Of a DNA stretch of 64,000 nt, positions 8,285-17,142 are shown piece by piece. This DNA comes from an uncultured Prevotellaceae bacterium (GTDB taxonomy: Bacteria; Bacteroidota; Bacteroidia; Bacteroidales; Bacteroidaceae). The notes below the pieces were generated by a model, which saw nothing but the letters and a program-made list of their open reading frames with translations, made no database searches and was not told where the DNA came from. The DNA is taken from the NCBI GenBank assembly GCA_902780635.1, contig CACZGH010000002.1, positions 62,001 through 126,000 on the forward strand, in the 5' to 3' direction. Each line of letters opens with the position of its first letter. Position 1 is the stretch's first letter. Both the position numbers and the translations under genes were made by a program.

Positions 8285-9247
8285 GGATTAAAGGTGGTCG
8301 AGTTTTTGAAGGAGTGGACTCTGCCAGTGTCTATGCTGACAGGGGCATTTCTCTATCTGCTTTTCGCATACGTGCCGGCATTGGATGCTGCTGGTGACTT
8401 TTTCGATCCCATCATCGCCACCATCTTCCCGATGTTCATGTTTTTGGTGCTGTTTGTCACCTTTTGCAAGGTCGATTTTCGTCGGCTGCGCCCTGTGGGC
8501 TGGCATTGGTGGGTGGGGTTGTTTCAGCTCCTGTTTGTGTGGATGATTGTGGGAGCCATCATCGTTTTTCACATCCAGGGCGACCAATTGGTGCTGCTTG
8601 AGTCGGTGCTCACGTGCATCATTGGACCATGTGCCGCCGCTGCCGCAGTAGTGACGTCCAAGCTGGGTGGCAATTTAGAGGAGATGACCACTTACACCTT
8701 TCTCTCCAATTTCTTGACTGCCATACTGGTGCCCGTCTGTTTCCCGCTCATCGACCATACGGTAGACATGCCCTTCTGGGCCGCTTTCTGGCTGATCTTG
8801 CAAAAGGTGTTTATGGTGCTTGTCATGCCTATGGCACTGGCTTACGTGGTGAAGCATTACATGCATCGTTTCCACCAGTGGGTTGTCAGTGTCAAGGACC
8901 TCTCCTTCTATATCTGGGGCATGTCACTCACCATTGTCACTGGCACCACTGTCAAGAATATCGTGCATGCGAACACCACAGCATGGTTTCTGTGTCTGAT
9001 TGCCGGTTTGGGACTGCTGGTGTGTCTTATACAGTTTGCCATTGGTCGCTATGTGGGACATTTCTTCTCTCGTACGCAGGAGTCTGGCCAGGCGTTGGGT
9101 CAGAAAAACACGGCGTTTGCCATCTGGATCGCCTACACCTATCTCAATCCTCTTTCATCGGTAGGGCCAGGGTGCTATATCCTGTGGCAGAATTTCATCA
9201 ATAGTATAGAATTGTGGCAACATCAACGACATTTGAATCAAAAATGA
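8273..9247 (+). CDS. BASS-like (bile acid:sodium symporter type) membrane transporter
   Basis: A 324-residue inner-membrane protein with about nine to ten hydrophobic segments. The layout, a cluster GPCAAAAAVVTSKLGGNLEEMTTYTFLSNF near residues 120-150 and a late GQKNTAFAIWIAYTYLNP motif near 280, resembles the BASS/arsenical-resistance-3 fold, where crossover helices hold Na+ and substrate. Substrate is unknown; organic acids or sterol-like compounds are typical for the family. The start codon lies inside the purine-rich repeat, so the exact N-terminus is uncertain. Its stop overlaps the start of the SGNH gene (ATGA), pointing to coupled translation. Confidence 0.65.
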   Translation: MKDEGLKVVEFLKEWTLPVSMLTGAFLYLLFAYVPALDAAGDFFDPIIATIFPMFMFLVLFVTFCKVDFRRLRPVGWHWWVGLFQLLFVWMIVGAIIVFHIQGDQLVLLESVLTCIIGPCAAAAAVVTSKLGGNLEEMTTYTFLSNFLTAILVPVCFPLIDHTVDMPFWAAFWLILQKVFMVLVMPMALAYVVKHYMHRFHQWVVSVKDLSFYIWGMSLTIVTGTTVKNIVHANTTAWFLCLIAGLGLLVCLIQFAIGRYVGHFFSRTQESGQALGQKNTAFAIWIAYTYLNPLSSVGPGCYILWQNFINSIELWQHQRHLNQK

Positions 9248-9993
9248 AATACTTTAAAATTATCTTATCAATGATGGTCATGGCCCTTGCCATACAGGGC
9301 GCCATGGCACAGGAAGTGCTTGACAGCTTGGAGATCATTTACAATCAGATACTCAATGGCGAGGAAGTGGATAATGTGGGGCAGAAGCCGGATGTGCAGC
9401 CGGAAGAGGATGTCAGCCAGCGTATCCTGGTGTTTGGCGACTCGATGTTGGATGGAGTGGGGCGGCGGTTCAACGACTACGCCTCGGCCAATGGCCACAC
9501 CATCTTCACCTCTATCTGGTATGGGTCTACGACGAAGAGCTGGGCGTATACCACCGAACTGGAGCGTCTGCTTCACAAGGTGAATCCCACTTTTGTGGTG
9601 GTCTGTCTTGGCACCAATGATCTGGGCTACCGTGACATCTCGTCACGCTCTGCCGCTGTCAAGGAGATCATGCGAGTGCTTGGCGACATCCCCTTTGTGT
9701 GGATTGGCCCTGTCACCCTGCGTAATATCAAGCAAGACCCGGGCATCGTGAATATGATACGTGAGAATGTAGGTGTGGACCGTTTCTACGATAGTTATCA
9801 CCTGAAGTTGGCGCGTTTCCCCGACGGCATTCATCCTACTTTTGAGGCGAGTGCCCGTTGGGTGGATGGGGTGGTCACATGGATGAACAGCCCAGAGTTT
9901 GCCTACCGTTTGCACTTCAACCGTCCCACCTCCTCAGTGCCTTTCAAGAATTATGAGACACACAGCACGAGGTATAAGGGAACGCAGAAATAG
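9244..9993 (+). CDS. Exported SGNH/GDSL-family hydrolase
   Basis: A 249-residue protein with a signal peptide (1-22, ending AMAQ) and a complete SGNH catalytic set: Ser67 in FGDSMLDG, Asn125 in GTND, and Asp194/His197 in DGIHP. Such enzymes remove acyl groups from sugars, polysaccharides or lipids in the periplasm. The start is the ATG at 9244, overlapping the stop of the transporter gene by four bases; a longer frame upstream would put ten polar residues before the signal peptide. Position downstream of GH97 and the transporter suggests de-acylation of a substrate whose released product may be imported. A purine-rich repeat follows its stop. Confidence 0.82.
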   Translation: MKYFKIILSMMVMALAIQGAMAQEVLDSLEIIYNQILNGEEVDNVGQKPDVQPEEDVSQRILVFGDSMLDGVGRRFNDYASANGHTIFTSIWYGSTTKSWAYTTELERLLHKVNPTFVVVCLGTNDLGYRDISSRSAAVKEIMRVLGDIPFVWIGPVTLRNIKQDPGIVNMIRENVGVDRFYDSYHLKLARFPDGIHPTFEASARWVDGVVTWMNSPEFAYRLHFNRPTSSVPFKNYETHSTRYKGTQK

Positions 9994-10172
9994 ATGAAAA
10001 ATGAAAGATTAAAGATGAAAGATTAAGATGAAAAGATGAATAAAAATATCGTGATGTCTTTGTCGTGATTACGTGATTACGACATCACGAAACCCCTTCT
10101 CATCTTTCCATTTTCAAATATTTATCTTTCATCTTTAATCTTTCATTTTTCATTTTTTATTTATTCTTTAAT
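9994..10172. repeat. Convergent intergenic repeat forming a long imperfect palindrome
   Basis: GAAAAATGAAAGATTAAAGATGAAAG-type sequence after the SGNH stop (9994-10044) is mirrored by TCTTTCATCTTTAATCTTTCATTTTTC-type sequence (10104-10170) before the OPT stop. In the middle, TCGTGATGTC (10049-10058) pairs with GACATCACGA (10081-10090). Transcripts from both sides could fold here, so it may act as a two-way terminator. Confidence 0.65.
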
Positions 10173-12161
10173 CTTTTTCGTCGTTCTGACAAAGAAGAGG
10201 ATGAGGAGAATATATGCGATGAGCGAGATGACTTCCGACCAGTGATTGTTGAGCCATGCCTCGTCGATGAGGTTGATGCCGCCGAAGCGGAGCAGTGCAC
10301 TCACCACGCCCATCAGGGCTCCACCGGCGATGAATCCGCTGGCTATCAGTGTGCCTTTCTCACCGCGTGCCTCGTTGAGAGCCTTGTCGTCGCTGCGTGT
10401 GGTCACATACCAGTTGACGGCACCACCCACGAGCAGTGGTAGGTTGAGTTCCAATGGTATGAACATGCCGAGAGCGAAGGGCAAGGCGGGTATCTTGCAG
10501 AGTGTGAGGATGATGGCTATAGCGGCACCGATGGCATAGAGCAGCCAGGGAGCTCCTACGCCGTTCATCAGCGGGTCGATGACGGCTGCCATGGCATTGG
10601 CCTGTGGAGCCGCGAGGTTGCCGCTGGCGAATCCGTAGGTCTCATTGAGCAATATCATCACACCTCCGACGGTGGCCGCAGAGACTAATGTGCCGAGAAA
10701 TTTCCATGTCTCTTGTTTTTTAGGTGTTGTGCCGAGCCAGTAACCGATTTTCAGGTCGGTGATAAACGAACCGGCCATCGATAGGGCTGTACACACCACG
10801 CCACCCATGATGAGGGCTGCCACCATGCCAGCAGTGCCTTTTAAGCCTACTGCCACCATGACCACAGAGGCCAGAATCAGTGTCATCAGTGTCATGCCCG
10901 AAACGGGGTTGCTGCCCACGATGGCAATGGCGTTGGCAGCCACGGTGGTGAAGAGGAATGCGATGACGGTGACGAGCAGAATGCCGACGACGGCGAATAG
11001 CAGGTTGCCCTTCATCACGCCCAGCCAGAAGAAGGCGAAGGTGACAAGGATTGTGACAATGCTTCCGATGGCGATGATTTTGAATGAGATGTCTCGGTTG
11101 GTGCGTTCTATCTCCTCCAAGCTGGCGCCCTTGCCTTTCATCTCTTTAGCGGCCAGCGATACAGCGCTGCGGATGATGCCCCATGACTTGATGATGCCGA
11201 TGATGCCGGCCATAGCGATGCCTCCGATGCCGATGCTCTTGCCGTAAGCTTTGAAGATCTGCTCTGGCGACATCTCACCCACGGGTGTGGTGATGGAGGG
11301 ATCCCAGAGGTTGAGCACCTGGTCACTGAAGAAGAGGGCCATGCCTGGCACCACAAGCCACCATACAGCGAGTGAGCCGAGGCAGATGATGAAGGCATAT
11401 TTCAGTCCGATGATATAGCCCAGACCCAGCACAGCGGCACCGGTGTTGAGTTTGAACACTAGTTTGGCTTTGTCGGCCAGTTGTTCGCCAAGAGGGATGA
11501 CCCGTGTGGTGAAGCACTCATTCCACCATCCGAAGGTGGCAACGATGAAGTCGTAGAGTCCACCCACCAGTCCGGCGATGAGCAACGGTTTGGCTTGGTT
11601 GCCGCCCTTGGCCCCGCTCACGAGCACCTGTGTGGTGGCTGTGGCTTCGGGGAAGGGATATTTGCCGTGCATGTCCTTAACGAAGTACTTGCGGAAGGGG
11701 ATGAGGAACAGGATGCCGATGATGCCACCGAGTAACGATGAGAGAAACACCTTGAAGAAAGAGGCCGTCATCTCTGGGTCGTCAGGATATTTTGCTTGCA
11801 GGATATAGATGGCAGGCAGTGTGAAGATGGCTCCCGCTACCACGGCTCCCGAACAGGCGCCGATGCTCTGGATGATGACGTTTTCGCCCAGCGCGTTTTT
11901 GCGCTTTGCAGCGGTGGAGGCGCCTACTGCGATGATAGCGATGGGGATGGCCGCCTCAAACACCTGTCCCACTTTCAGGCCGAGGTATGCCGCTGCTGCT
12001 GAGAAGAGCATGGCCATGATGATACCCCATGTGACCGACCATCCGTTGACTTCCGGGTAGGTGCGGTCTGCCCGCATAATGGGTTCGTAATTTTCTCCTT
12101 CGTGCAGTTCCCTGAACGCGTTGTCGGGCAGTTGCACGGTTTCTTTCTCTTTGTTTTCCAT
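10161..12161 (-). CDS. OPT-family oligopeptide/metal-chelate transporter
   Basis: A 666-residue polytopic inner-membrane protein with roughly 15 hydrophobic helices. The N-terminal TYPEVNGWSVTWGIIMAMLFSAAAAYLGLKVGQVFEAAIPIAI and the later NPVSGMTLMTLI segment are signatures of the bacterial oligopeptide transporter (OPT) family, which takes up small peptides or metal-peptide complexes using the proton gradient. The substrate cannot be told. The start ATG at 12161 is followed by a cytoplasmic, charged tail (MENKEKE). It stands alone, with a 100-base gap to the upstream gene and the palindromic region downstream. Confidence 0.88.
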   Translation of the reverse strand: MENKEKETVQLPDNAFRELHEGENYEPIMRADRTYPEVNGWSVTWGIIMAMLFSAAAAYLGLKVGQVFEAAIPIAIIAVGASTAAKRKNALGENVIIQSIGACSGAVVAGAIFTLPAIYILQAKYPDDPEMTASFFKVFLSSLLGGIIGILFLIPFRKYFVKDMHGKYPFPEATATTQVLVSGAKGGNQAKPLLIAGLVGGLYDFIVATFGWWNECFTTRVIPLGEQLADKAKLVFKLNTGAAVLGLGYIIGLKYAFIICLGSLAVWWLVVPGMALFFSDQVLNLWDPSITTPVGEMSPEQIFKAYGKSIGIGGIAMAGIIGIIKSWGIIRSAVSLAAKEMKGKGASLEEIERTNRDISFKIIAIGSIVTILVTFAFFWLGVMKGNLLFAVVGILLVTVIAFLFTTVAANAIAIVGSNPVSGMTLMTLILASVVMVAVGLKGTAGMVAALIMGGVVCTALSMAGSFITDLKIGYWLGTTPKKQETWKFLGTLVSAATVGGVMILLNETYGFASGNLAAPQANAMAAVIDPLMNGVGAPWLLYAIGAAIAIILTLCKIPALPFALGMFIPLELNLPLLVGGAVNWYVTTRSDDKALNEARGEKGTLIASGFIAGGALMGVVSALLRFGGINLIDEAWLNNHWSEVISLIAYILLILFFVRTTKKIKE

Positions 12162-12261
12162 TTGGGTGTTCTATTTGTTCTGGTCTATAAAGTTGCAAAA
12201 ATAGACATTTTTTTTGATTTTCATCCTTTTGATGTCATGAAATTTTGACAAATGGAGAAAA

Positions 12262-12591
12262 TCATCGCTTCGGGAAGGAGAGATATTTCCACCAAGCGTA
12301 GTGTCGACGGTGCTTTAAGTAGTCGAGGTCGTGCATGTGGAAGTAGGCCTCCCGCTCGAAGGAGATACGGTAGTAGGCGCGCCCCTTGGTGGGTATCTTG
12401 ACCAGCCATTCGATGACATACCACAGATAGAAGAAGATGATGCCCATCTCGAAGAACTGTGCCGTATGGATGCGCTCATGGTTGATGAGCTCCGGGGTGA
12501 GGCGTGTCTCGGGGCGACAGAAGAGGATGCCGAAAAAATTCATTGCGGCATAGTCTTTGAAGGGCAGGTATTTGTTGCGTATGATTTTCAT
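12262..12591 (-). CDS. Small HERIH-motif protein, possible membrane-associated metallopeptidase
   Basis: A 109-residue protein starting MKIIRNKYLPFKDYAAMNFFG. It has H38-E-R-I-H42, the HExxH zinc-binding pattern of metallopeptidases, next to one hydrophobic segment (MGIIFFYLWYVIEWLV, about 49-64). A downstream acidic cluster (SFEREAYFH, about 81-89) could give the third ligand, E83 or E85. I recognise similar small conserved proteins in Bacteroidota but no assigned function; activity is inference from the motif. An alternative start at 12633 would add 14 residues and overlap the HD gene by 14 bases; the chosen start fits the usual N-terminus. It follows the HD gene closely and probably shares its transcript. 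Confidence 0.6.
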   Translation of the reverse strand: MKIIRNKYLPFKDYAAMNFFGILFCRPETRLTPELINHERIHTAQFFEMGIIFFYLWYVIEWLVKIPTKGRAYYRISFEREAYFHMHDLDYLKHRRHYAWWKYLSFPKR

Positions 12592-12619
12592 CGTGTGGCT
12601 GTTGGCGTGGCGCAGACGG

Positions 12620-13210
12620 TTATTCCACTTCAATGATATGTGAGGCTAGCATATCGGCGCATTGTATGAGCGACGCCAAGGGGAAGTGGTCGAAAGCTTT
12701 GGAGATGTTGCCTTTCTGCTCGTTGCTCTGGAAGGCGAGGTCCCATGCCGACATGTGCCAGCGGATGGCTACGATCTCGTCGTTGGTCAGTTCGAGCCCC
12801 AGGCGTAGGAGCATGATGACTGACTTCTCACCATGTCCCACAGGGAACCGGCTGTAGTCGGTCTCATAACCGTCGTAGGTCTCCCACCGGCCGTTTGCGT
12901 CTTTGCGGAAGCGTTGGGTCTTTTTATAGATGTTGGTCTTGCAGATGTCATGGAGCAACGAGGCGATGATCACGCTGTCTTCTCTCAGACGCTCACTGAG
13001 CTCAGGCTTCATCTCCACCATCTGTGTGCGCAGGCGTGCTGCCACCTGGTATACATGGAGCGAGTGCTCCAGCAGTCCATTGTCGCGGTTGAGGTGGTGC
13101 CCGGCAGATGCTGGTGCGGTGTAGAATCCGGCTTTCTCCAGATATTCCACCACCCGTTCTATTCCTTTTCGTCCGGTGCTTAAAAGCAGTTGCCTGAATT
13201 GTTCTTTCAT
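12620..13210 (-). CDS. HD-domain phosphohydrolase
   Basis: A 196-residue cytoplasmic protein with a metal-dependent HD core: H49 in LLEHSLHVYQ and H87-D88 in LLHDICK, with further His/Asp near GHGEKS and RWHMSAWD. HD proteins hydrolyse nucleotides or phosphodiesters; the spacing recalls the YhaM-type or nucleotide-hydrolase group but the substrate is not readable. It is 28 bases upstream of the HERIH gene on the same strand. The gap before it (13211-13294) holds a TTCGGTATTCGCTGTTGGCTTTT sequence related to the dispersed repeat noted at 386-410 and 26954-26975. Confidence 0.75.
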   Translation of the reverse strand: MKEQFRQLLLSTGRKGIERVVEYLEKAGFYTAPASAGHHLNRDNGLLEHSLHVYQVAARLRTQMVEMKPELSERLREDSVIIASLLHDICKTNIYKKTQRFRKDANGRWETYDGYETDYSRFPVGHGEKSVIMLLRLGLELTNDEIVAIRWHMSAWDLAFQSNEQKGNISKAFDHFPLASLIQCADMLASHIIEVE

Positions 13211-13294
13211 GATTTCAGTATTGGTTTTTCGGTATTCGGTATTCGCTGTTGGCTTTTAGCGGCGAACCGCGAGCCGCCAAAAACGAACGGTTCA

Positions 13295-13978
13295 CTAATA
13301 ATATCCTTCGCTGTGCTTTTTGAGATACGATACGATTTCCTCGTAGCGCAGACGGAAGATACGTGAGTTGGCATTATGTGCGGGGCTGGTAACAAGAACC
13401 CACCCGTCGATGAAACCGCCGTTGATGGGCGCTAGTCCAGCCGGCTCGTCCACGTCGAGAGAGATGTCGTCGCGGTATTCCCACATCAGATATTTGATGT
13501 CGTCCTCGCCGCAAAGGAAAATCTCGTCGAGTGTGAGGCGGTGCCCGTCTTTTTTGCTGAAGGTGGCGCAGTCCTCTGCGACCCATTTCTCATTGTCGGT
13601 GTCGGTCACGCTTGAGATGAAAGTCACGATGCGACTGTCTTCGTAGTCGCGCTCTATCTGGATGTCACGTTTCCAGTCTTCGCCGTATCCGAAGAAGTTG
13701 TCGCAGCTGTTTTGCAGGATGCTTTGGAAGTCACGGCGGTTTTCACCGTCGGTCTCGAGCACGATGTTGATCCATTGCATGACTTCTTTCACCACGGCAG
13801 GGGCTCCATCTGTGGGAAATTCCACGGATGCACTGTAAGAAGCTTTTCCACTTGACTTTTTCAGCGTCACAGTCTTTGTGGAGAGGAAGTCCTGAGCGCC
13901 AATAGTCATGGCAGTGACCGATAAGACTATCGTCACCACTATGGTTTTTAAGGCTTCATATCGTCTTTTTGCAATCAT
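13295..13978 (-). CDS. Exported RsiV/DUF3298-like protein
   Basis: A 227-residue protein with an N-terminal signal or anchor (KTIVVTIVLSVTAMTIGAQ, about 11-29). The rest reads like the DUF4163 plus DUF3298 pair found in RsiV: an alternating hydrophobic domain up to about residue 125, then TFSKKDGHRLTLDEIFL, which resembles the conserved F-x-x-x-x-G-x-x-L-x-L-D-D-I-F of DUF3298. RsiV is an anti-sigma factor that binds lysozyme, but most Bacteroidota members are free periplasmic proteins of unknown role, and no sigma factor gene is next to it. Function is therefore undetermined. Confidence 0.55.
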   Translation of the reverse strand: MIAKRRYEALKTIVVTIVLSVTAMTIGAQDFLSTKTVTLKKSSGKASYSASVEFPTDGAPAVVKEVMQWINIVLETDGENRRDFQSILQNSCDNFFGYGEDWKRDIQIERDYEDSRIVTFISSVTDTDNEKWVAEDCATFSKKDGHRLTLDEIFLCGEDDIKYLMWEYRDDISLDVDEPAGLAPINGGFIDGWVLVTSPAHNANSRIFRLRYEEIVSYLKKHSEGYY

Positions 13979-14095
13979 TTCTGCAAAGTTACTCTAAGTT
14001 TGCGAAAAAACAAAAAAAGGACGAAAACTTTTGGCATTGTTTTCGTCCCTTCGCAGCAAGGTGTTTCAAAATAATAGAACCCACCTTAAATTGTT

Positions 14096-16684
14096 TTAGT
14101 TTCTGAACACCAGCCCTTGACCAAAGGAGTCGATGGTGATAGGCTTGTCGCGGTTGACTTCCTCAGCGAGGAGTTTTTTGGAGAGGTCGTTGAGCACATA
14201 GTGCTGGATGGCACGTTTGACAGGGCGTGCGCCAAACTCTGGGTCATAGCCCACCTCTGCCAGGAAGTTGATGGCGTGGGGTGTCACTTCGAGTTGGAAT
14301 CCCTGCGGTTCCAGCATCTTCTTTACCTGAGCCAGTTGCAGTCTCACCACGTCGGCTATCTCCGGTTTGGTAAGTGGCAGGAACATAATGGTCTCGTCGA
14401 TACGGTTGAGGAACTCCGGCCTAATGGTCTTTTTGAGCATCTCCATCACGGCTGCTTTGGTCTCGCTGAGTATCTCAGTGCGGTTGGTGTCGTTGATACG
14501 CTCCGTCTGCGACTGGATATACTGGCTGCCAAGGTTGGAAGTCATGATGATGATGGTGTTTTTGAAGTTCACTGTGCGGCCCTTGTTGTCGGTCAGACGT
14601 CCGTCGTCGAGCACCTGCAAGAGGATGTTGAACACGTCGGGATGCGCTTTCTCTATCTCGTCGAAGAGCACCACCGAGTAAGGCTTGCGCCTGACGGCCT
14701 CAGTGAGTTGTCCACCCTCGTCATACCCCACATATCCCGGAGGTGCACCGATGAGACGTGAGACACTATATTTCTCCATGTATTCGCTCATGTCGATACG
14801 TGTCATCATGGTCTCGTCGTTGAAGAGGTATTCAGCTAAGGCTTTGGCCAACTCCGTCTTACCCACGCCCGTGGTGCCCATGAAGATGAACGAGGCGATG
14901 GGGCGTTTGGGGTCTTGTAGACCGGCTCGTGAGCGCCGTACGGCGTCGCTGACGGCCGTGATGGCCTCATCCTGTCCGATGACCCTGCGGTGTAGTTCCT
15001 CCTCCAGATGGAGCAGTTTCTCCCGCTCGCTTTGCAGCATACGTGTCACGGGGATGCCTGTCCACCGGCTTACCACCTCTGCGATGTCGTCGGCAGTCAC
15101 TTCCTCACGCACAAGCGAGTCGCCGCCCTGTGCCGTTTTCAGTTGCTCGGTCACCTGTTGGATGTCGCGCTCCAGTTCCTGTAGTTTGCCGTAGCGTATC
15201 TCAGCCACCCGTCCGTAGTTGCCCTCCCGCTCAGCGCGTTCTGCCTCATACTTCAGGGTCTCCATCTGCAGTTTGTCCTGTTGGATGCGGTTGACGAGTG
15301 CTTTCTCGCCTTCCCATTTGGCTTTGAAGGTGGTCTCCTGCTCATGCAGGTCGGCTATCTCCTTGTCCAACTGTTCGATTTTGGGTTGATCGTTCTCCCG
15401 TTTGATGGCCTCACGCTCTATTTCGAGCTGTTTCAGTTTGCGGGAGATCTCATCCAGTTCCTCCGGCACAGAGTCGCGTTCCATACGCAGTTTTGCAGCT
15501 GCCTCGTCCATCAGGTCGATGGCTTTGTCGGGCAGGAAGCGGTCGCTGATATACCGTTCGGAGAGTTGTACGGCAGCGATGCAGGCATCATCCTGTATAC
15601 GCACTTTGTGGTGGTTCTCATAGCGCTCTTTCAGTCCACGAAGGATACTGATGGCGCTCATTTCATCCGGTTCGTCTACCATGACGGTCTGGAAACGACG
15701 CTCCAGCGCCTTGTCTTTCTCGAAATATTTCTGATACTCATTGAGCGTGGTGGCTCCGATGGCACGCAGTTCACCACGTGCCAAGGCTGGCTTGAGGATG
15801 TTGGCAGCGTCCATGGCTCCCTCGCTGGCTCCTGCCCCCACAAGGGTGTGTATCTCGTCGATGAAGAGGATGATGCGTCCATCGCTTTTCACCACCTCGT
15901 TGATAACGCTCTTGAGACGCTCCTCAAACTCACCTTTGTACTTGGCACCAGCGATAAGTTGTCCCATGTCGAGGGAGAAAATCTGTTTGTCTTTCAGGTT
16001 CTCCGGCACGTCACCGCGCACAATACGTCCGGCCAGTCCCTCCACGATGGCGGTCTTGCCGGTACCTGGCTCGCCGATGAGCACTGGGTTGTTTTTGGTG
16101 CGTCGTGACAGGATTTGGAGCAGACGGCGTATCTCGTCGTCACGTCCGATAACAGGGTCGAGCTTTCCAGCCCGAGCGGCCTCGACGAGGTTTTTGGCAT
16201 ATTTTGACAGACTCTGGTAGTTGTCATCGGCCGACTGTGAGCGTACGTTGTCGCCTTGACGCAGTTGGCTGATGGCAGCCCGGAGGTCTTTCTCGTTGAT
16301 GCCAGCGTCGCGCAGGATGCGGCTGGCTGTCGACTGTACTTCAAGCATGGCGATAAGGAGCGGTTCTACCGACACAAACTCATCGCCCATTTTCTTTGAG
16401 ATGTCGATGGCGCGCTGCAGCAACTGGTTGGAGGTGCTGCTGAAGTAAGGCTCACCTCCCTGAACTTTGGGTAGGTGTGCGATCTCGCCATCCACCACTT
16501 TCTCTATCTGGGTGGGGTTGGCTCCTGTTTTCTGAAAGAGGAATTGGCAAATGTCCTTGCCTTTGACAAGGATGCCTTTGAGCAGATGCTCAGGTTCTAT
16601 GGCTTGTTGGCCATTTCGTTGCGCAGTGTTGACCGCCTCCTGGATGGTCTCCTGCGCCTTGATGGTAAATTTGTCTAAAGTCAT
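14096..16684 (-). CDS. clpB: ClpB disaggregase
   Basis: An 862-residue AAA+ chaperone that, with DnaK, pulls polypeptides out of aggregates. It has the N-terminal Clp domain (1-145), first nucleotide-binding domain with Walker A GEPGTGKT (204-211) and Walker B ILFIDEIH, the long coiled-coil middle domain (about 400-525, rich in E/K/R/Q), a second domain with Walker A GTTGVGKT near 602, and the C-terminal D2 small domain ending GLVFRN. Length is normal for ClpB. It stands alone, transcribed on the minus strand; I could not identify a CIRCE or other heat-shock element in the 100 bases upstream. Confidence 0.96.
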   Translation of the reverse strand: MTLDKFTIKAQETIQEAVNTAQRNGQQAIEPEHLLKGILVKGKDICQFLFQKTGANPTQIEKVVDGEIAHLPKVQGGEPYFSSTSNQLLQRAIDISKKMGDEFVSVEPLLIAMLEVQSTASRILRDAGINEKDLRAAISQLRQGDNVRSQSADDNYQSLSKYAKNLVEAARAGKLDPVIGRDDEIRRLLQILSRRTKNNPVLIGEPGTGKTAIVEGLAGRIVRGDVPENLKDKQIFSLDMGQLIAGAKYKGEFEERLKSVINEVVKSDGRIILFIDEIHTLVGAGASEGAMDAANILKPALARGELRAIGATTLNEYQKYFEKDKALERRFQTVMVDEPDEMSAISILRGLKERYENHHKVRIQDDACIAAVQLSERYISDRFLPDKAIDLMDEAAAKLRMERDSVPEELDEISRKLKQLEIEREAIKRENDQPKIEQLDKEIADLHEQETTFKAKWEGEKALVNRIQQDKLQMETLKYEAERAEREGNYGRVAEIRYGKLQELERDIQQVTEQLKTAQGGDSLVREEVTADDIAEVVSRWTGIPVTRMLQSEREKLLHLEEELHRRVIGQDEAITAVSDAVRRSRAGLQDPKRPIASFIFMGTTGVGKTELAKALAEYLFNDETMMTRIDMSEYMEKYSVSRLIGAPPGYVGYDEGGQLTEAVRRKPYSVVLFDEIEKAHPDVFNILLQVLDDGRLTDNKGRTVNFKNTIIIMTSNLGSQYIQSQTERINDTNRTEILSETKAAVMEMLKKTIRPEFLNRIDETIMFLPLTKPEIADVVRLQLAQVKKMLEPQGFQLEVTPHAINFLAEVGYDPEFGARPVKRAIQHYVLNDLSKKLLAEEVNRDKPITIDSFGQGLVFRN

Positions 16685-16786
16685 GATGATGTCTCCTTTC
16701 TTTTGTTTCTATTTAGAGACATGCAAATGACGTTCCTTTGTCTCAGGTGTGACAAAATGGCAGAACACTTTTGTGGCTCATGTGGT

Positions 16787-17080
16787 TTACAGGTCACAGA
16801 TGGCTTGGGCCATGGCATTGAGCTGTAGGCACCTCTCACGCGTCAGAGGGATTTGCTGTGTCTGGTGTTCCCAGGGGGCGAGAAGAAGAAAGCGCCCTTC
16901 AGAGCAGGCCTCGTAATATTGATGCCCCGGGTGAGAAAACTGATTGAAACCCCAAGGGGTGAGGAAGATGAGGGGTCGCCGTGCGTCGAGTACCGCCCGC
17001 ATGACAGCTTGTTCGCCTTTTGAGATGGCGGGAGAGACGAGCACCATACCGCGGCGGGCTTGTGCCAACATCTTCTCCAC
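16787..17080 (-). CDS. Short protein, possible fragment of a larger mobile-element-associated protein
   Basis: A 97-residue product from a GTG (17080) or ATG (17071) start. The frame stays open upstream into the end of the cellobiose phosphorylase gene without any ATG, which suggests the natural front end is missing. The text RRGMVLVSPAISKGEQAVMR, then GFNQFSHPGHQYYEACSEG and LLLAPWEH resembles a C-terminal region I recall from some Bacteroidota proteins that carry an IS200/RAYT-type transposase domain; that is recollection, not a database result. It has a Rossmann-like alternation, so a nucleotide-binding or DprA-like fold is another reading. Treat as hypothetical, perhaps a remnant. Confidence 0.4.
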   Translation of the reverse strand: MEKMLAQARRGMVLVSPAISKGEQAVMRAVLDARRPLIFLTPWGFNQFSHPGHQYYEACSEGRFLLLAPWEHQTQQIPLTRERCLQLNAMAQAICDL

Positions 17081-17142
17081 AGTGGCGGCTATCTGTTCAC
17101 TGGTGAGGCTGCGGCAGCCCCCGATGCCGCAGCATAGACCAC

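Noticed and set aside
15281..16108. Plus-strand frame opposite clpB
   Set aside because: Antisense to the best-conserved gene in the window; no independent start or motif.
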